Below, piece by piece: positions 26,142 to 34,776 of a stretch of 64,000 nt of DNA. The translations under genes and the position numbers were made by a program. The notes beneath the pieces were generated by a model that was not told the origin of the DNA, made no database searches, and worked only from the letters and a program-made list of their open reading frames with translations. The stretch comes from Actinomycetes bacterium (GTDB taxonomy: Bacteria; Actinomycetota; Coriobacteriia; Coriobacteriales; Eggerthellaceae): contig JAEZDJ010000060.1 in assembly GCA_023429565.1 (NCBI GenBank), positions 1 through 64,000 of the forward strand, given 5' to 3'. Position 1 is the stretch's first letter, and every line of letters starts with the position of its first letter.

Positions 26142-26176
26142 GGGAGGGCCTTTTCCTTTTGTGAAAAGCCCCTCCC
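26142..26176 (+). terminator. Terminator after the rodZ-like gene
   Basis: GGGAGGG and CTTTT pair with AAAAG and CCCTCCC, interrupted by one C-C mismatch, with a nine-base loop. It sits 40 bases after the stop and is followed by TCTTG. Confidence 0.6.
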
Positions 26177-26265
26177 TCTTGCTGTGTATCCCCCGTCAAT
26201 GTTGCCTGTCTGCTGCGAAAATAAGGTATGCTGGACAGAAATGCTCTCCAAGGAAAGGATCGGCC

Positions 26266-26763
26266 GTGGCAAAGGAATCAAGCTTCGACGTGGTGTCGAG
26301 CGTTGACATGCAGGAAGTGGACAACGCCTACCAGCAGGCGAAGAAGGAACTTGCTCAGCGCTATGACCTGAAAGACTCCGGAGCGGAAGTTTCCCTCGAC
26401 AAGGCGAACAAAAGCATCACGGTGTCGGCACCTGTCGATTTCGTGGCTCGTCAGGTGGTGGATGTCATCGGGTCAAAACTCATCAAGCGGGGCATAGACC
26501 TGTCAGCGGTGAAATGGGAGGATCCGCAGGCCGCCGCCGGCCAAAGCGTCCGTCAAACAGCCTCGGTCGTCGAGGGCATTGACAAAGAAACCGCCGGGAA
26601 GATAAACAAAGATCTCAGAGCGACCAAACTCAAGATAAAGGTCCAGATTGAAGGCGACAAACTGCGTGTGAGCTCGGCTTCTCGCGATGCCCTTCAGGAG
26701 GCCATCGCCTTTCTCAAAGAGAAGGATTACGGACAGCCCCTCCAGTACGTCAACTATCGTTGA
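26266..26763 (+). CDS. YajQ family nucleotide-binding protein
   Basis: YajQ/UPF0234 proteins bind nucleotides; some members bind cyclic di-GMP. The 165-aa sequence has the family start AKESSFDVVSSVDMQEVDNA, the internal SAPVDFVARQVVDVIGSKLIKR segment and the ending FLKEKDYGQPLQYVNYR. I chose the GTG at 26266, which places AAGGAAAGG eight bases upstream. The function in this organism is not evident. The rimO gene follows directly. Confidence 0.92.
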   Translation: MAKESSFDVVSSVDMQEVDNAYQQAKKELAQRYDLKDSGAEVSLDKANKSITVSAPVDFVARQVVDVIGSKLIKRGIDLSAVKWEDPQAAAGQSVRQTASVVEGIDKETAGKINKDLRATKLKIKVQIEGDKLRVSSASRDALQEAIAFLKEKDYGQPLQYVNYR

Positions 26764-26768
26764 GAAAA

Positions 26769-28094
26769 ATGATGACGATGATTCAGAAGACTGACCGCTC
26801 CCAATCAGTCGCAGATGGACAGCCGGGCGTCGCGTTCGTGACGATGGGGTGCGCAAAGAACGAAGCCGACACCATGCATATGCGCGCCCGCCTTTCCGCG
26901 GCCGGCTTCGACCTTATCGATGATCCGGCTGAAGCCGATGCCGTCGTCGTGAACACCTGCTCATTCATCCGCGCCGCAACGGAGGAGAGCCTTGAGGCCA
27001 TTTTCGATGCAGCGCAGCTGCCAAAGGTCGCATCCGGCGATGCGAAGCTCATCGTTGCCGGATGCATGCCTGCGCGATACGGCGAGGATCTTGCCCAAGA
27101 GCTCACGGAGGCGCGCGCATTCGTTCCCTGCTCACGTGAGGACGATATCGTTTCCGTGCTTTCCTCGGTTCTTGGAGTGGATGCCAGAGAAGCCAAGCCT
27201 GCAGCAGAAACGTCGCCGACTTCGGCTTACGTCAAGATTTCGGACGGTTGCGACCGTTTCTGCTCATTCTGCACGATCCCCCTCATCAGGGGTCGCTACC
27301 ATAGCTTCTCCTTCGAGGACATCCGTTCAGAAATTGCGCCGCTTGTCACCGGCGGCACCCGGGAGATCGTGCTCATAGCCCAAGACACGGGAAGATGGGG
27401 CACCGACTTCGATGAGCCGTCAAGTCTTGCCGATCTCGTCGCCACGCTTGCGGCCGAGTTCAGGGACACGTGGTTCAGGATCATGTATCTGCAGCCCGAA
27501 GGAGTGACTGACGAGTATCTTTCCGTCGTTGCCGGCAACGAAAATGTATGCAGCTATTTCGACATACCGCTCCAACATGTCGACCCCGCCCTTTTACGGT
27601 CCATGAACCGCTCGGGCTCTGGGGAGTCCTTCGACACGCTCGTCCGGCGCATTCGCGCCGCTGTGCCGGATGCCACGCTGCGCACGACGCTGATTGCCGG
27701 TTATCCCGGTGAGACGGACAGCCAATTTGAAGATTTGTGCGCGTTCGTCGAGGATTCGGATTTCGACTATATAGGCGTGTTTGCCTATTCGCGAGAAGAG
27801 GGAACACGGGCGTTCGACTTTCCCGATCAGATAGACGAAGATGAAAAGGCTTATCGGGCGCAGCGCTTGCGCGACGTTGCTGACGCGGTTTGCATTCCCC
27901 GCATCGCGGCGCGTGTCGGACGCGAGATCGATGTGCTCGTGGAGGGCATGGAGGAGGATGGCCATCTGTTTGGACGTGCGATGTCTCAAGCGCCGGACGC
28001 CGATGGGGTCACCTATCTCGAATCGGGAAGCATTGGCCAAATCAGAAGAGTCACCATCGAGGACACGCTGCTGTATGAAATGGAAGGGGCCTGA
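26769..28094 (+). CDS. rimO: Ribosomal protein S12 methylthiotransferase RimO
   Basis: RimO methylthiolates Asp88/89 of ribosomal protein S12. The protein of about 441 aa has UPF0004 cysteines in MGCAKNEAD, NTCSFI and GCMPARY. The radical SAM motif is CDRFCSFC and the RimO-specific PLIRGRYHS follows it. A C-terminal TRAM domain ends the protein. The start is uncertain: three ATGs (26769, 26772, 26778) and a TTG at 26760 cluster at the end of yajQ with no strong ribosome binding site. pgsA-cinA follows after seven bases. Confidence 0.94.
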   Translation: MMTMIQKTDRSQSVADGQPGVAFVTMGCAKNEADTMHMRARLSAAGFDLIDDPAEADAVVVNTCSFIRAATEESLEAIFDAAQLPKVASGDAKLIVAGCMPARYGEDLAQELTEARAFVPCSREDDIVSVLSSVLGVDAREAKPAAETSPTSAYVKISDGCDRFCSFCTIPLIRGRYHSFSFEDIRSEIAPLVTGGTREIVLIAQDTGRWGTDFDEPSSLADLVATLAAEFRDTWFRIMYLQPEGVTDEYLSVVAGNENVCSYFDIPLQHVDPALLRSMNRSGSGESFDTLVRRIRAAVPDATLRTTLIAGYPGETDSQFEDLCAFVEDSDFDYIGVFAYSREEGTRAFDFPDQIDEDEKAYRAQRLRDVADAVCIPRIAARVGREIDVLVEGMEEDGHLFGRAMSQAPDADGVTYLESGSIGQIRRVTIEDTLLYEMEGA

Positions 28095-28101
28095 CGAGCG
28101 C

Positions 28102-29349
28102 ATGGAGAACGAGTCCGCTCACGAGAAGCTGTGGACGCCAGCAAACATTGTGACGTTGCTTCGCATCTGCCTCATCCCGGTGTTTGTCTTGGCGATGATC
28201 AGCCCTTGGCCGGCATATTTCCCCGCATGGCACGATGCCGAGCTCTGGAAGCCTTGGGTAGCTGCAGGAATATTCATCTTGCTCGCCGCAACCGATGGGC
28301 TTGACGGCTATCTTGCGCGCAGTCGCGGAGAAGTGACGAATTTCGGAAAATTCATGGATCCTCTCGCTGACAAGATCCTGGTGGCAGCAGCTTTGCTTGC
28401 GCTCATAGAATTGGGTGTCCTGCCATCATGGGTTGCCCTCGTCATCCTGGCGCGCGAATTCATCGTCTCGGGCATTCGCATGGTGGCAGCAAGCCAAGGC
28501 GTCGTCATAGCCGCCAGCTGGTACGGCAAGGCAAAGACCGTATCCCAGATTGTCGCCATCGTGCTGTTCATCGTGAAAGACGGAATTGTCGCAGTTGACC
28601 CGACGGGGGCGCTTCACAATCCGTTTTACCTGATATCCTGGTTGGTCATGATCGTCGCCTTGGCTCTCACGATCATCTCCATGCTCGATTATTTTGCACA
28701 GGCACGTGAAATGCTCAACTTCGCCCCCTCGAAAAAGCATGTGCAAGGCCGCAAGGACCAAGGGTCTGGTTTCCCCCGGTCCACGGTCGGGGAGGATGCC
28801 GTCGACGGAGAAGGCGGAGACTCCCAAGACGATCCCGAGGCAGAACGCCTCATGGCTCTTGACGGGCTCGCAAAGTCCGTGCTGGATGCGGCGCGGCGGG
28901 AGGGCAAAACGATAGGAACGGCCGAAAGCCTGACGGGTGGGCTCATCGCCTCGACGCTCACGGACATCCCAGGCAGTTCCGACGTTGTCCGCGGCGGCGT
29001 GGTGAGCTACGTGAATGGAGTGAAAGAGGGGGTTTTGGGCGTCGAGAAGCTGGTGCTCTCACGCCATGGCGCGGTCAGCGAGGAGACGGCCCGCGCCATG
29101 GCCGAAGGGGCCCGGCGCGCTTTGCGTGCGGATGTCGCCGTGTCTGCGACGGGCATTGCAGGACCCGGTGGCGCGGAGCCGGGGAAACCGGTGGGAACGG
29201 TGTGGATCGGTCTCTCGGACGGAGTCACGACGCTTGCTCGCTGCCACCATTTCCACGGTGACCGTGCGCACGTTCGGCTTCAGACCGTTCAGGCAGCCCT
29301 CCTGTTCATCAAAGAAAATTTGGAGACGCGGCAACCCCTGCAAAAATAG
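28102..29349 (+). CDS. PgsA-CinA fusion: phosphatidylglycerophosphate synthase plus CinA C-terminal amidase domain
   Basis: Residues about 1-205 are a CDP-alcohol phosphatidyltransferase with its full active-site motif (DGYLAR, then G, D and D in GKFMDPLADK) and several membrane spans. They match PgsA, which makes phosphatidylglycerophosphate. After an acidic linker (about 207-256) comes a CinA C-terminal domain with GTAESLTGG, SYVNGVK and the ATGIAGPGGAEPGKPVGT segment. That domain is a nicotinamide-nucleotide amidase in other bacteria. The frame is continuous over 415 residues, with no stop at the junction. In many Gram-positives pgsA and cinA are adjacent separate genes just before recA. 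Confidence 0.9.
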   Translation: MENESAHEKLWTPANIVTLLRICLIPVFVLAMISPWPAYFPAWHDAELWKPWVAAGIFILLAATDGLDGYLARSRGEVTNFGKFMDPLADKILVAAALLALIELGVLPSWVALVILAREFIVSGIRMVAASQGVVIAASWYGKAKTVSQIVAIVLFIVKDGIVAVDPTGALHNPFYLISWLVMIVALALTIISMLDYFAQAREMLNFAPSKKHVQGRKDQGSGFPRSTVGEDAVDGEGGDSQDDPEAERLMALDGLAKSVLDAARREGKTIGTAESLTGGLIASTLTDIPGSSDVVRGGVVSYVNGVKEGVLGVEKLVLSRHGAVSEETARAMAEGARRALRADVAVSATGIAGPGGAEPGKPVGTVWIGLSDGVTTLARCHHFHGDRAHVRLQTVQAALLFIKENLETRQPLQK

Positions 29350-29544
29350 CCGCCGTTCCATCGCGAAGCAAGGGAACGCACGACAGGCCTCTCTCCCGAA
29401 CGTCGCTGTTTTCGAATATGCTTGATTGGCGTGTTGTCCCGGATGGAATAGCAGCGGGACGATGCGTGCGATGCGCTGGCCGGCTGCACTGTTTTTGATG
29501 GGTTCCCGGAGTATACTTTCCTCTATCGGTTTCGGCGAAATATC

Positions 29545-29572
29545 TTGACATCCAAACATTTGTACGCATAAT
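29545..29572 (+). promoter_or_regulatory. recA promoter with a LexA box in the spacer
   Basis: TTGACA (29545-29550), a 16-base spacer and CATAAT (29567-29572) form a strong promoter. The spacer holds AAACATTTGTAC (29554-29565), two mismatches from GAACNNNNGTTC. It is nearly identical to the reverse complement of the box at 41552-41563 beside lexA. LexA binding here would block the promoter directly. Confidence 0.75.
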
Positions 29573-29615
29573 GAGTATGGTCATGCCAGCCGCGCAGGGC
29601 AGGAAGAGAAGGACT

Positions 29616-30674
29616 ATGAACGACGAGAAAACAAAAATGCTCAAACTGACGACCGATCAGATTGAGTCAAAGTTCGGTCAGGGATCCATCATGAAGCTCG
29701 GAGAGGACGGCAAGGACCTCAACCTTGGCGTCATTCCAACAGGCGCGCTGCCGTTGGACGCGGCACTTGGCATCGGCGGGGTGCCCCGCGGACGCATTGT
29801 CGAGGTCTATGGCCCTGAATCAAGCGGAAAGACGACGCTTGCCCTTCAGATCCTCGCCGAAGCCCAAGCGGCTGGAGGCATCGTCGCCTTCATTGACGCC
29901 GAGCACGCGCTCGACCCCGTCTATGCCGCCCGTCTCGGTGTCGACATCGACGAAGTGCTCATCTCCCAACCCGACACAGGCGAGCAGGGCCTTGAGATAT
30001 GCGACATGCTCGTTCGTTCCGGCGCGATAGACTGCATCGTCATAGACTCGGTTGCCGCTCTTGTGCCCCGAGCCGAAATAGAAGGGGAGATCGGCGACAC
30101 GACGGTCGGGCTGCAGGCGCGACTCATGTCTCAAGCGCTGAGAAAACTTGCAGGATCTCTTTCAAAATCAAACACAACGTGCATCTTCATCAACCAGCTG
30201 CGCGAGAAGATCGGCGTCATGTTCGGCAACCCCGAAACCACGACAGGAGGACGTGCTCTCAAGTTCTTCTCCAGCGTGCGCATCGACATTCGTCGCATAG
30301 ACTCCATCAAGAAGGACGGGGAGATCATCGGCAACCGCGTACGTGCGAAGGTGGTCAAGAACAAGGTCGCCCCTCCTTTTCGCCAGGCAGAATTTGACCT
30401 GATGTACGGCGAAGGCATCTCGCGCGAAGGCTGCATCATCGACATGGCCGTCGAAGGGGGAGTCGCTCGCAAGAGCGGAGCATGGTACACGTACGGAGAC
30501 GAGCGGCTCGGTCAGGGCAGGGAGGCTGCAAAGCAGACGCTCCGTGAGAATCCCGACCTTCGAGAGGAGCTCGAGGCGAAGGTGCGCGAAGCGTTCGACA
30601 TCCCCCACGTCACGCGTTCGACCGAGGAGGCCGACGCCCTCACTCCCGTGGCAAAACCGACAAAAAGGAAGTGA
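29616..30674 (+). CDS. recA: Recombinase RecA
   Basis: RecA polymerises on single-stranded DNA, drives strand exchange and triggers LexA self-cleavage. The 352-aa protein has the P-loop GPESSGKTT near residue 66, [10 protein letters not shown], the Walker B region [14 protein letters not shown], and the L2 loop [23 protein letters not shown] chose the ATG at 29616, with GAAGGA upstream. The frame is open to 29571, but the promoter overlaps that stretch. recX follows six bases later. Confidence 0.98.
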   Translation: MNDEKTKMLKLTTDQIESKFGQGSIMKLGEDGKDLNLGVIPTGALPLDAALGIGGVPRGRIVEVYGPESSGKTTLALQILAEAQAAGGIVAFIDAEHALDPVYAARLGVDIDEVLISQPDTGEQGLEICDMLVRSGAIDCIVIDSVAALVPRAEIEGEIGDTTVGLQARLMSQALRKLAGSLSKSNTTCIFINQLREKIGVMFGNPETTTGGRALKFFSSVRIDIRRIDSIKKDGEIIGNRVRAKVVKNKVAPPFRQAEFDLMYGEGISREGCIIDMAVEGGVARKSGAWYTYGDERLGQGREAAKQTLRENPDLREELEAKVREAFDIPHVTRSTEEADALTPVAKPTKRK

Positions 30675-30680
30675 TTCAAA

Positions 30681-31322
30681 GTGGGCGTGGGTGCAGACGA
30701 TACCGTGAGCCAGCTGAGGGCGCGCATAGCCTCAATGGAACGCGGGCATGCGCCACGCGAGTCTGCCGTCGGTGTCCCCTCTGAAAGGTTCCGAGGCAAG
30801 GAACTCGAATGCGGCACCGAGGACACCGTCAACCCCCGTGCGTCCTCGGTGGCTGGAACAAAAGGAGCCGAAAAAGCCTTCTGCAAGATCCGTCGCCTTT
30901 CGCTCATGAGGGAACAGGCGAGCGTGGCGTTACGCGACCGCCTTGCAAGGGAGGGCTTCTCCGAAGAGGATGCCGCAGAAGCAGTCGACCGAGCGCTTCG
31001 TTGCGGCCTGGTGGACGATCTGAGATTTGCCGAAGTGCTCATGAGAAGCCGCGCGGCAGCCGGACGGGGGAGGCAAGGGATAGAGGCAGAGCTGCGTCGT
31101 CTCAACATCGAGCCATCCGATGTGCCGGGATGGCCCGAAGAATTTGTCGGGGACGACGATAGCGAAGTGTCCCGTGCCATCGCCTTGCTCGACAAGAAGC
31201 CGCCGCAGGCGAAAAATCTGCGCGACGCTGCTTATCGTCGTCTCGTCCACAAGGGATTCTCTTCGGCCTGTTCCTCATCGGCCGCTCGCCTCTGGTCAGA
31301 AGGCCGCGCAAGCCGCTTGTAG
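30681..31322 (+). CDS. recX: Regulatory protein RecX
   Basis: RecX binds RecA filaments and limits their activity. The 213-aa protein has an N-terminal extension of about 70 residues with no recognisable domain. The RecX core of three-helix repeats follows (ALRDRLAREGFSEEDAAEAV, LVDDLRFAEVLMRS, IEAELRRLNI). It starts with GTG at 30681 behind AAAAGGAAG, six bases after recA, so the pair is almost certainly co-transcribed and SOS-regulated. Confidence 0.88.
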   Translation: MGVGADDTVSQLRARIASMERGHAPRESAVGVPSERFRGKELECGTEDTVNPRASSVAGTKGAEKAFCKIRRLSLMREQASVALRDRLAREGFSEEDAAEAVDRALRCGLVDDLRFAEVLMRSRAAAGRGRQGIEAELRRLNIEPSDVPGWPEEFVGDDDSEVSRAIALLDKKPPQAKNLRDAAYRRLVHKGFSSACSSSAARLWSEGRASRL

Positions 31323-31568
31323 AATCACCGTCCCCTCCGTTTTCCGCAGTTTTTCTGATAGGACTTCACCAAAGGGGCGATAAGCCCTATCATATGGTAT
31401 AGCTTGAGTGATACGTGCCTGATAGTGGGTACTTTTTATAGACAATCCTATACGACTTCCCCGTATCGCGTGCGTTCGCTCATGTCCGGTGCAAGTCCGG
31501 CATCATCATGAACATACCATGCACCATTGAAACGCCTGTATTGGAGCAGAAAACGAAAGGGGGAGTGT

Positions 31569-33101
31569 ATGCCCGAGTTCATCTGGTTGCTCATCGGAGC
31601 CGTCGTCGGCATTGCTGTCGGCTTCGTTGCCACGCGCTTCTTGATCAACGAGTCAACGAAACGCGCGGCGCAAGAGGCCGAAACCGTGATTGCCGACGCA
31701 AAGAGGCAGGCTGAGACCCTGCGGCGCGAGGCCGTCGTCGAAGCAAAGGACGAAGTGCTGAAACTCAAGCAGGATGCCCAAGCCGAGAACAAAGAACGCA
31801 TGAGGGAGGTTCGCACCGCGGAAAGCCGCATATCCCAACGTGAGGAATCGCTTGACCGCCGCGTCGAATCGCTCGACTCGCGGGAACATCAGATATCATC
31901 CCTTCAAGGCCAGCTCGACCGCCGCGAACGCGATCTGGAGTCAACCGAAAAGGACATCGGATACCGGTTGGAGCGGGTTGCCGGCATGTCGTCCGAAGAA
32001 GCCAAGAAGGAATTGCTTGACACGTTGAAGGATGAAGTCGTGCATGAGTCTGCAGCCGTCATCCGAGACGCGGAAATGCGCACCAAGGCCGAGGCTGACA
32101 AGAAGTCGCGCGAGATACTCAGCCTTGCTATCCAGCGTGTTGCCGCCGATCACTCTGCCGAGAGCACCGTGTCTACCATTCACATCCCTTCCGACGACCT
32201 CAAGGGACGCATCATAGGTCGAGAAGGGCGCAACATACGCTCATTCGAGCAGCTCACTGGAACAAACCTCATAATCGACGACACGCCGGAGTGTGTGACC
32301 ATCTCGTGTTTTGACCCCGTGCGGCGAGAAATCGGCCGTGTCACGATGGAGAACTTGATTGCCGATGGCCGCATCCATCCGGCACGCATTGAAGAGATGT
32401 TTGGAAAAGCGAAAGTCTATGTGAACCAGCGGGTGCAGGAGGCTGGTGACCAGGCGGCGTTCGACACCGGCATCCATGACCTCCATCCTGAGCTCGTCAA
32501 GACGCTTGGAAGGCTCCGCTACCGCACCTCATATGGTCAGAATGTGCTCAATCATTCGTTGGAAGTTGCCTATCTCTCTGGCGTGATGGCATCCGAACTG
32601 GGACTTGATCCCGTTCCGGCAAAGCGTGCCGGCCTTCTCCACGATCTCGGCAAAGCCGTCGATCACGAAATCGAAGGCAGCCACGCGGTGATCGGCGCAG
32701 ATCTCGCCCGCCGTTTCGGAGAGCGTCCCGAAATCGTCCATGCCATAGAGGCCCACCACAATGACGTTGATCCAAACAGTGTGCTTGACGTGCTTATTCA
32801 GGCGGCAGATGCCGTGTCCGCCGCGCGTCCTGGCGCTCGCAAAGAGACGCTTGATGCCTATGTCAAGCGTCTTGAAAAACTTGAGGAGATTGCAAATTCC
32901 TACAAGGGCGTCGAGCGGACCTACGCCATACAGGCCGGCCGCGAAGTGCGGGTGATGGTTGAGCCTGAGGTGGTCGACGAAGCAGCCACCACGGTGCTTG
33001 CCCATGACATCGCGCACCGGATTGAAAGCGAGATGCAGTATCCGGGCCAAGTGAAGGTTGTGGTCATTCGCGAAAGCCGAGCTGTCGGCATTGCGAAATA
33101 A
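31569..33101 (+). CDS. rny: Ribonuclease Y
   Basis: RNase Y is a membrane-anchored endoribonuclease that initiates mRNA decay in Gram-positives. The 510-aa protein has an N-terminal membrane span (about 4-25), a long charged coiled coil (about 30-200), a KH domain with [16 protein letters not shown] and an HD domain with [13 protein letters not shown] and the [10 protein letters not shown] segment. The ATG at 31569 follows AAAGGGGGAG. A GHKL ATPase gene starts one base after the stop. Confidence 0.97.
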   Translation: MPEFIWLLIGAVVGIAVGFVATRFLINESTKRAAQEAETVIADAKRQAETLRREAVVEAKDEVLKLKQDAQAENKERMREVRTAESRISQREESLDRRVESLDSREHQISSLQGQLDRRERDLESTEKDIGYRLERVAGMSSEEAKKELLDTLKDEVVHESAAVIRDAEMRTKAEADKKSREILSLAIQRVAADHSAESTVSTIHIPSDDLKGRIIGREGRNIRSFEQLTGTNLIIDDTPECVTISCFDPVRREIGRVTMENLIADGRIHPARIEEMFGKAKVYVNQRVQEAGDQAAFDTGIHDLHPELVKTLGRLRYRTSYGQNVLNHSLEVAYLSGVMASELGLDPVPAKRAGLLHDLGKAVDHEIEGSHAVIGADLARRFGERPEIVHAIEAHHNDVDPNSVLDVLIQAADAVSAARPGARKETLDAYVKRLEKLEEIANSYKGVERTYAIQAGREVRVMVEPEVVDEAATTVLAHDIAHRIESEMQYPGQVKVVVIRESRAVGIAK

Positions 33102-33102
33102 C

Positions 33103-34191
33103 ATGGCCGACGAATCGCTTTCAGCATTCGTCGAGTCAGTGTGCGGCGATAGCCATCTTCGAGTCGAAGACGATCTCGGAGGTGGCTTTGTCCGTCTAAA
33201 GACATCCGAAGCCGAGCGGCGCCAGGCGGCCCATGATATTCGTTCGACGGAAGATATCGTCATCGAGATGCTTCGCAATGCTCGGGACGCCCATGCGAGA
33301 AGCATCTTTCTTGCCGTTGGACGAGAGGGGAACGTTCGGCGACTCACGATCCTGGATGACGGCGACGGAGTACCTCCGTCCATGCATGAGCAGGTGTTCG
33401 AACCGCGCGTCACCTCCAAGCTTGACACTGCCCATATTGACAAATGGGGAGTGCACGGCCGTGGCATGGCCCTGTATTCCATTTCCGTGAACGCCTCCGA
33501 GGCTCGTATCGCCGCCTCGGATGTGGGAATGGGGAGCTCTTTCCTTGTCCAAACGGATTTGAGTTGTCTTGGGGAAAAAGCCGACCAATCCACCTTTCCC
33601 ACGTTCGAACGCACCGAAACGGGAGCCATTGCGGTCAAGGGACCCCGCAACATCATTCGCACATCATGTGAGTTTGTCCTCGAGCATCGACGAGATTGTA
33701 CCGTCTACCTCGGCTCGGCAACCGACATCGCTGCCACGCTTCGCGATTTCGGGAATGCAACCCTTTCAAGGACGGCCCGAACCTTCTGCGACAATCACCT
33801 GCTTCTTCCTGTATGCAAACGACTTTGCACCGCAGCCGATCCTGAACAGTTTGCCCAGATTGCCGCGAGTCTCGGTTTGGACATTTCCGAGCGGTCGGCA
33901 CGTCGGATCATGGATGATGGCATTGCTCCCGTTCCGCCGCTTCTCGATCGTCTTCGAATAGGGGAGAAACCAGGCCATGGCCTCCAACGGCCTTCCCGAA
34001 CAAGGGCAAAATCCGAAGATGCGCGGGGGCTCAAGGTAGATCCCGCCGATCTTGATTCGTTTGCTGACGGGATTGCCGACGTCTACCGCTCGCTGGCACG
34101 CGACTATTTCCTTGATCCAAGCGTAAAGCCCGACGTCAGTGTTGGCAAAAATCAAATCCATATCGTCATACCGGTTGAAAAGCTCAGGTAA
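33103..34191 (+). CDS. Stand-alone GHKL (HATPase_c) ATP-binding protein
   Basis: The 362-aa protein has an N-terminal GHKL ATPase fold: N box EMLRNARDA (55-63), G1 box DDGDGV (85-90) and a G2-like GVHGRGMAL (116-124) after VFEPRVTSKL. There is no histidine phosphoacceptor domain, no membrane segment and no sensor. The TSK and GxxGxGMALYSI elements lie between histidine-kinase and MutL-type lids. The remaining 200 residues match nothing I recognise. It begins one base after rny and precedes spoVS and miaB. In Bacillus ymdB occupies this place. An RNA- or DNA-linked ATPase switch is an inference. Confidence 0.8.
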   Translation: MADESLSAFVESVCGDSHLRVEDDLGGGFVRLKTSEAERRQAAHDIRSTEDIVIEMLRNARDAHARSIFLAVGREGNVRRLTILDDGDGVPPSMHEQVFEPRVTSKLDTAHIDKWGVHGRGMALYSISVNASEARIAASDVGMGSSFLVQTDLSCLGEKADQSTFPTFERTETGAIAVKGPRNIIRTSCEFVLEHRRDCTVYLGSATDIAATLRDFGNATLSRTARTFCDNHLLLPVCKRLCTAADPEQFAQIAASLGLDISERSARRIMDDGIAPVPPLLDRLRIGEKPGHGLQRPSRTRAKSEDARGLKVDPADLDSFADGIADVYRSLARDYFLDPSVKPDVSVGKNQIHIVIPVEKLR

Positions 34192-34212
34192 GAGAAGGCG
34201 TACCCCTGTCTC

Positions 34213-34257
34213 CAACACCAATTCCCCAGCAGGAATGGCGTTGGGGAATTGGTGTTG
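34213..34257 (+). terminator. Terminator after the GHKL gene
   Basis: A perfect 16-bp stem (34213-34228 with 34242-34257) with a 13-base loop begins 21 bases after the stop. TTTCAGG follows. It separates rny-GHKL from spoVS-miaB. Confidence 0.75.
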
Positions 34258-34405
34258 TTTCAGGGGGAAGAATGCGCAGGTTGCGCACCATACCATTAAT
34301 GGATAAAATGACAGATATCTCGTAAACTGCGCAAAGATTGCATATTGGCATATTGAACCGAACCGAACGCACGCTAGACGAACCAGAACGTAGAAGGATA
34401 TGCAT

Positions 34406-34762
34406 GTGTCTACCCTATCGGAACAGAAGCCTCACGTCGGCTGTCTGAAGGTTTCATCCAAGTCGTCTCCTGCCTCTGTCGCGGGAGCCATTGCCGGCAT
34501 GGTCAAGGATGGCGTGGGCGTTGAGATGCAGGCTGTTGGAGCCGGAGCCGTCAATCAGGCGGTCAAGGCAATCGCCATATCACGCGGCTTTCTTTCTCCC
34601 ATCGGAATCGAGATCGCCTGCGTTCCTTCTTTCACCGACATCGTCATTGACGGCGAATACCGCACCGCAATCCGCTTCACGGTGGAGTCTCGCTTCATCC
34701 ATGGCACGGTTCAGGCCACACCAGAAGAAACACCAGCTACTGGCTCCATGCCAACCGACTGA
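34406..34762 (+). CDS. spoVS: SpoVS family protein (Alba-like)
   Basis: SpoVS is a small dimeric, Alba-like putative nucleic-acid-binding protein known from sporulation in Bacillus but also found in non-spore-formers. The core LKVSSKSSPASVAGAIAG, QAVGAGAVNQAVKAIAISRG and PSFTDIVIDGEYRTAIRF matches Bacillus SpoVS closely. About ten N-terminal and twenty C-terminal residues are extra. I prefer the GTG at 34406 because AGAAGGA is seven bases upstream; the ATG at 34400 is too close to it. No sporulation gene besides this is visible, so another role is likely. Confidence 0.92.
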   Translation: MSTLSEQKPHVGCLKVSSKSSPASVAGAIAGMVKDGVGVEMQAVGAGAVNQAVKAIAISRGFLSPIGIEIACVPSFTDIVIDGEYRTAIRFTVESRFIHGTVQATPEETPATGSMPTD

Positions 34763-34776
34763 GGAGCCACCCGCAT

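Noticed and set aside
31482..31506. Possible cobalamin riboswitch hairpin in the rny leader (CCGGTGCAAGTCCGG)
   Set aside because: Only one hairpin resembles the conserved element; the rest of the riboswitch and a B12-related gene are missing.
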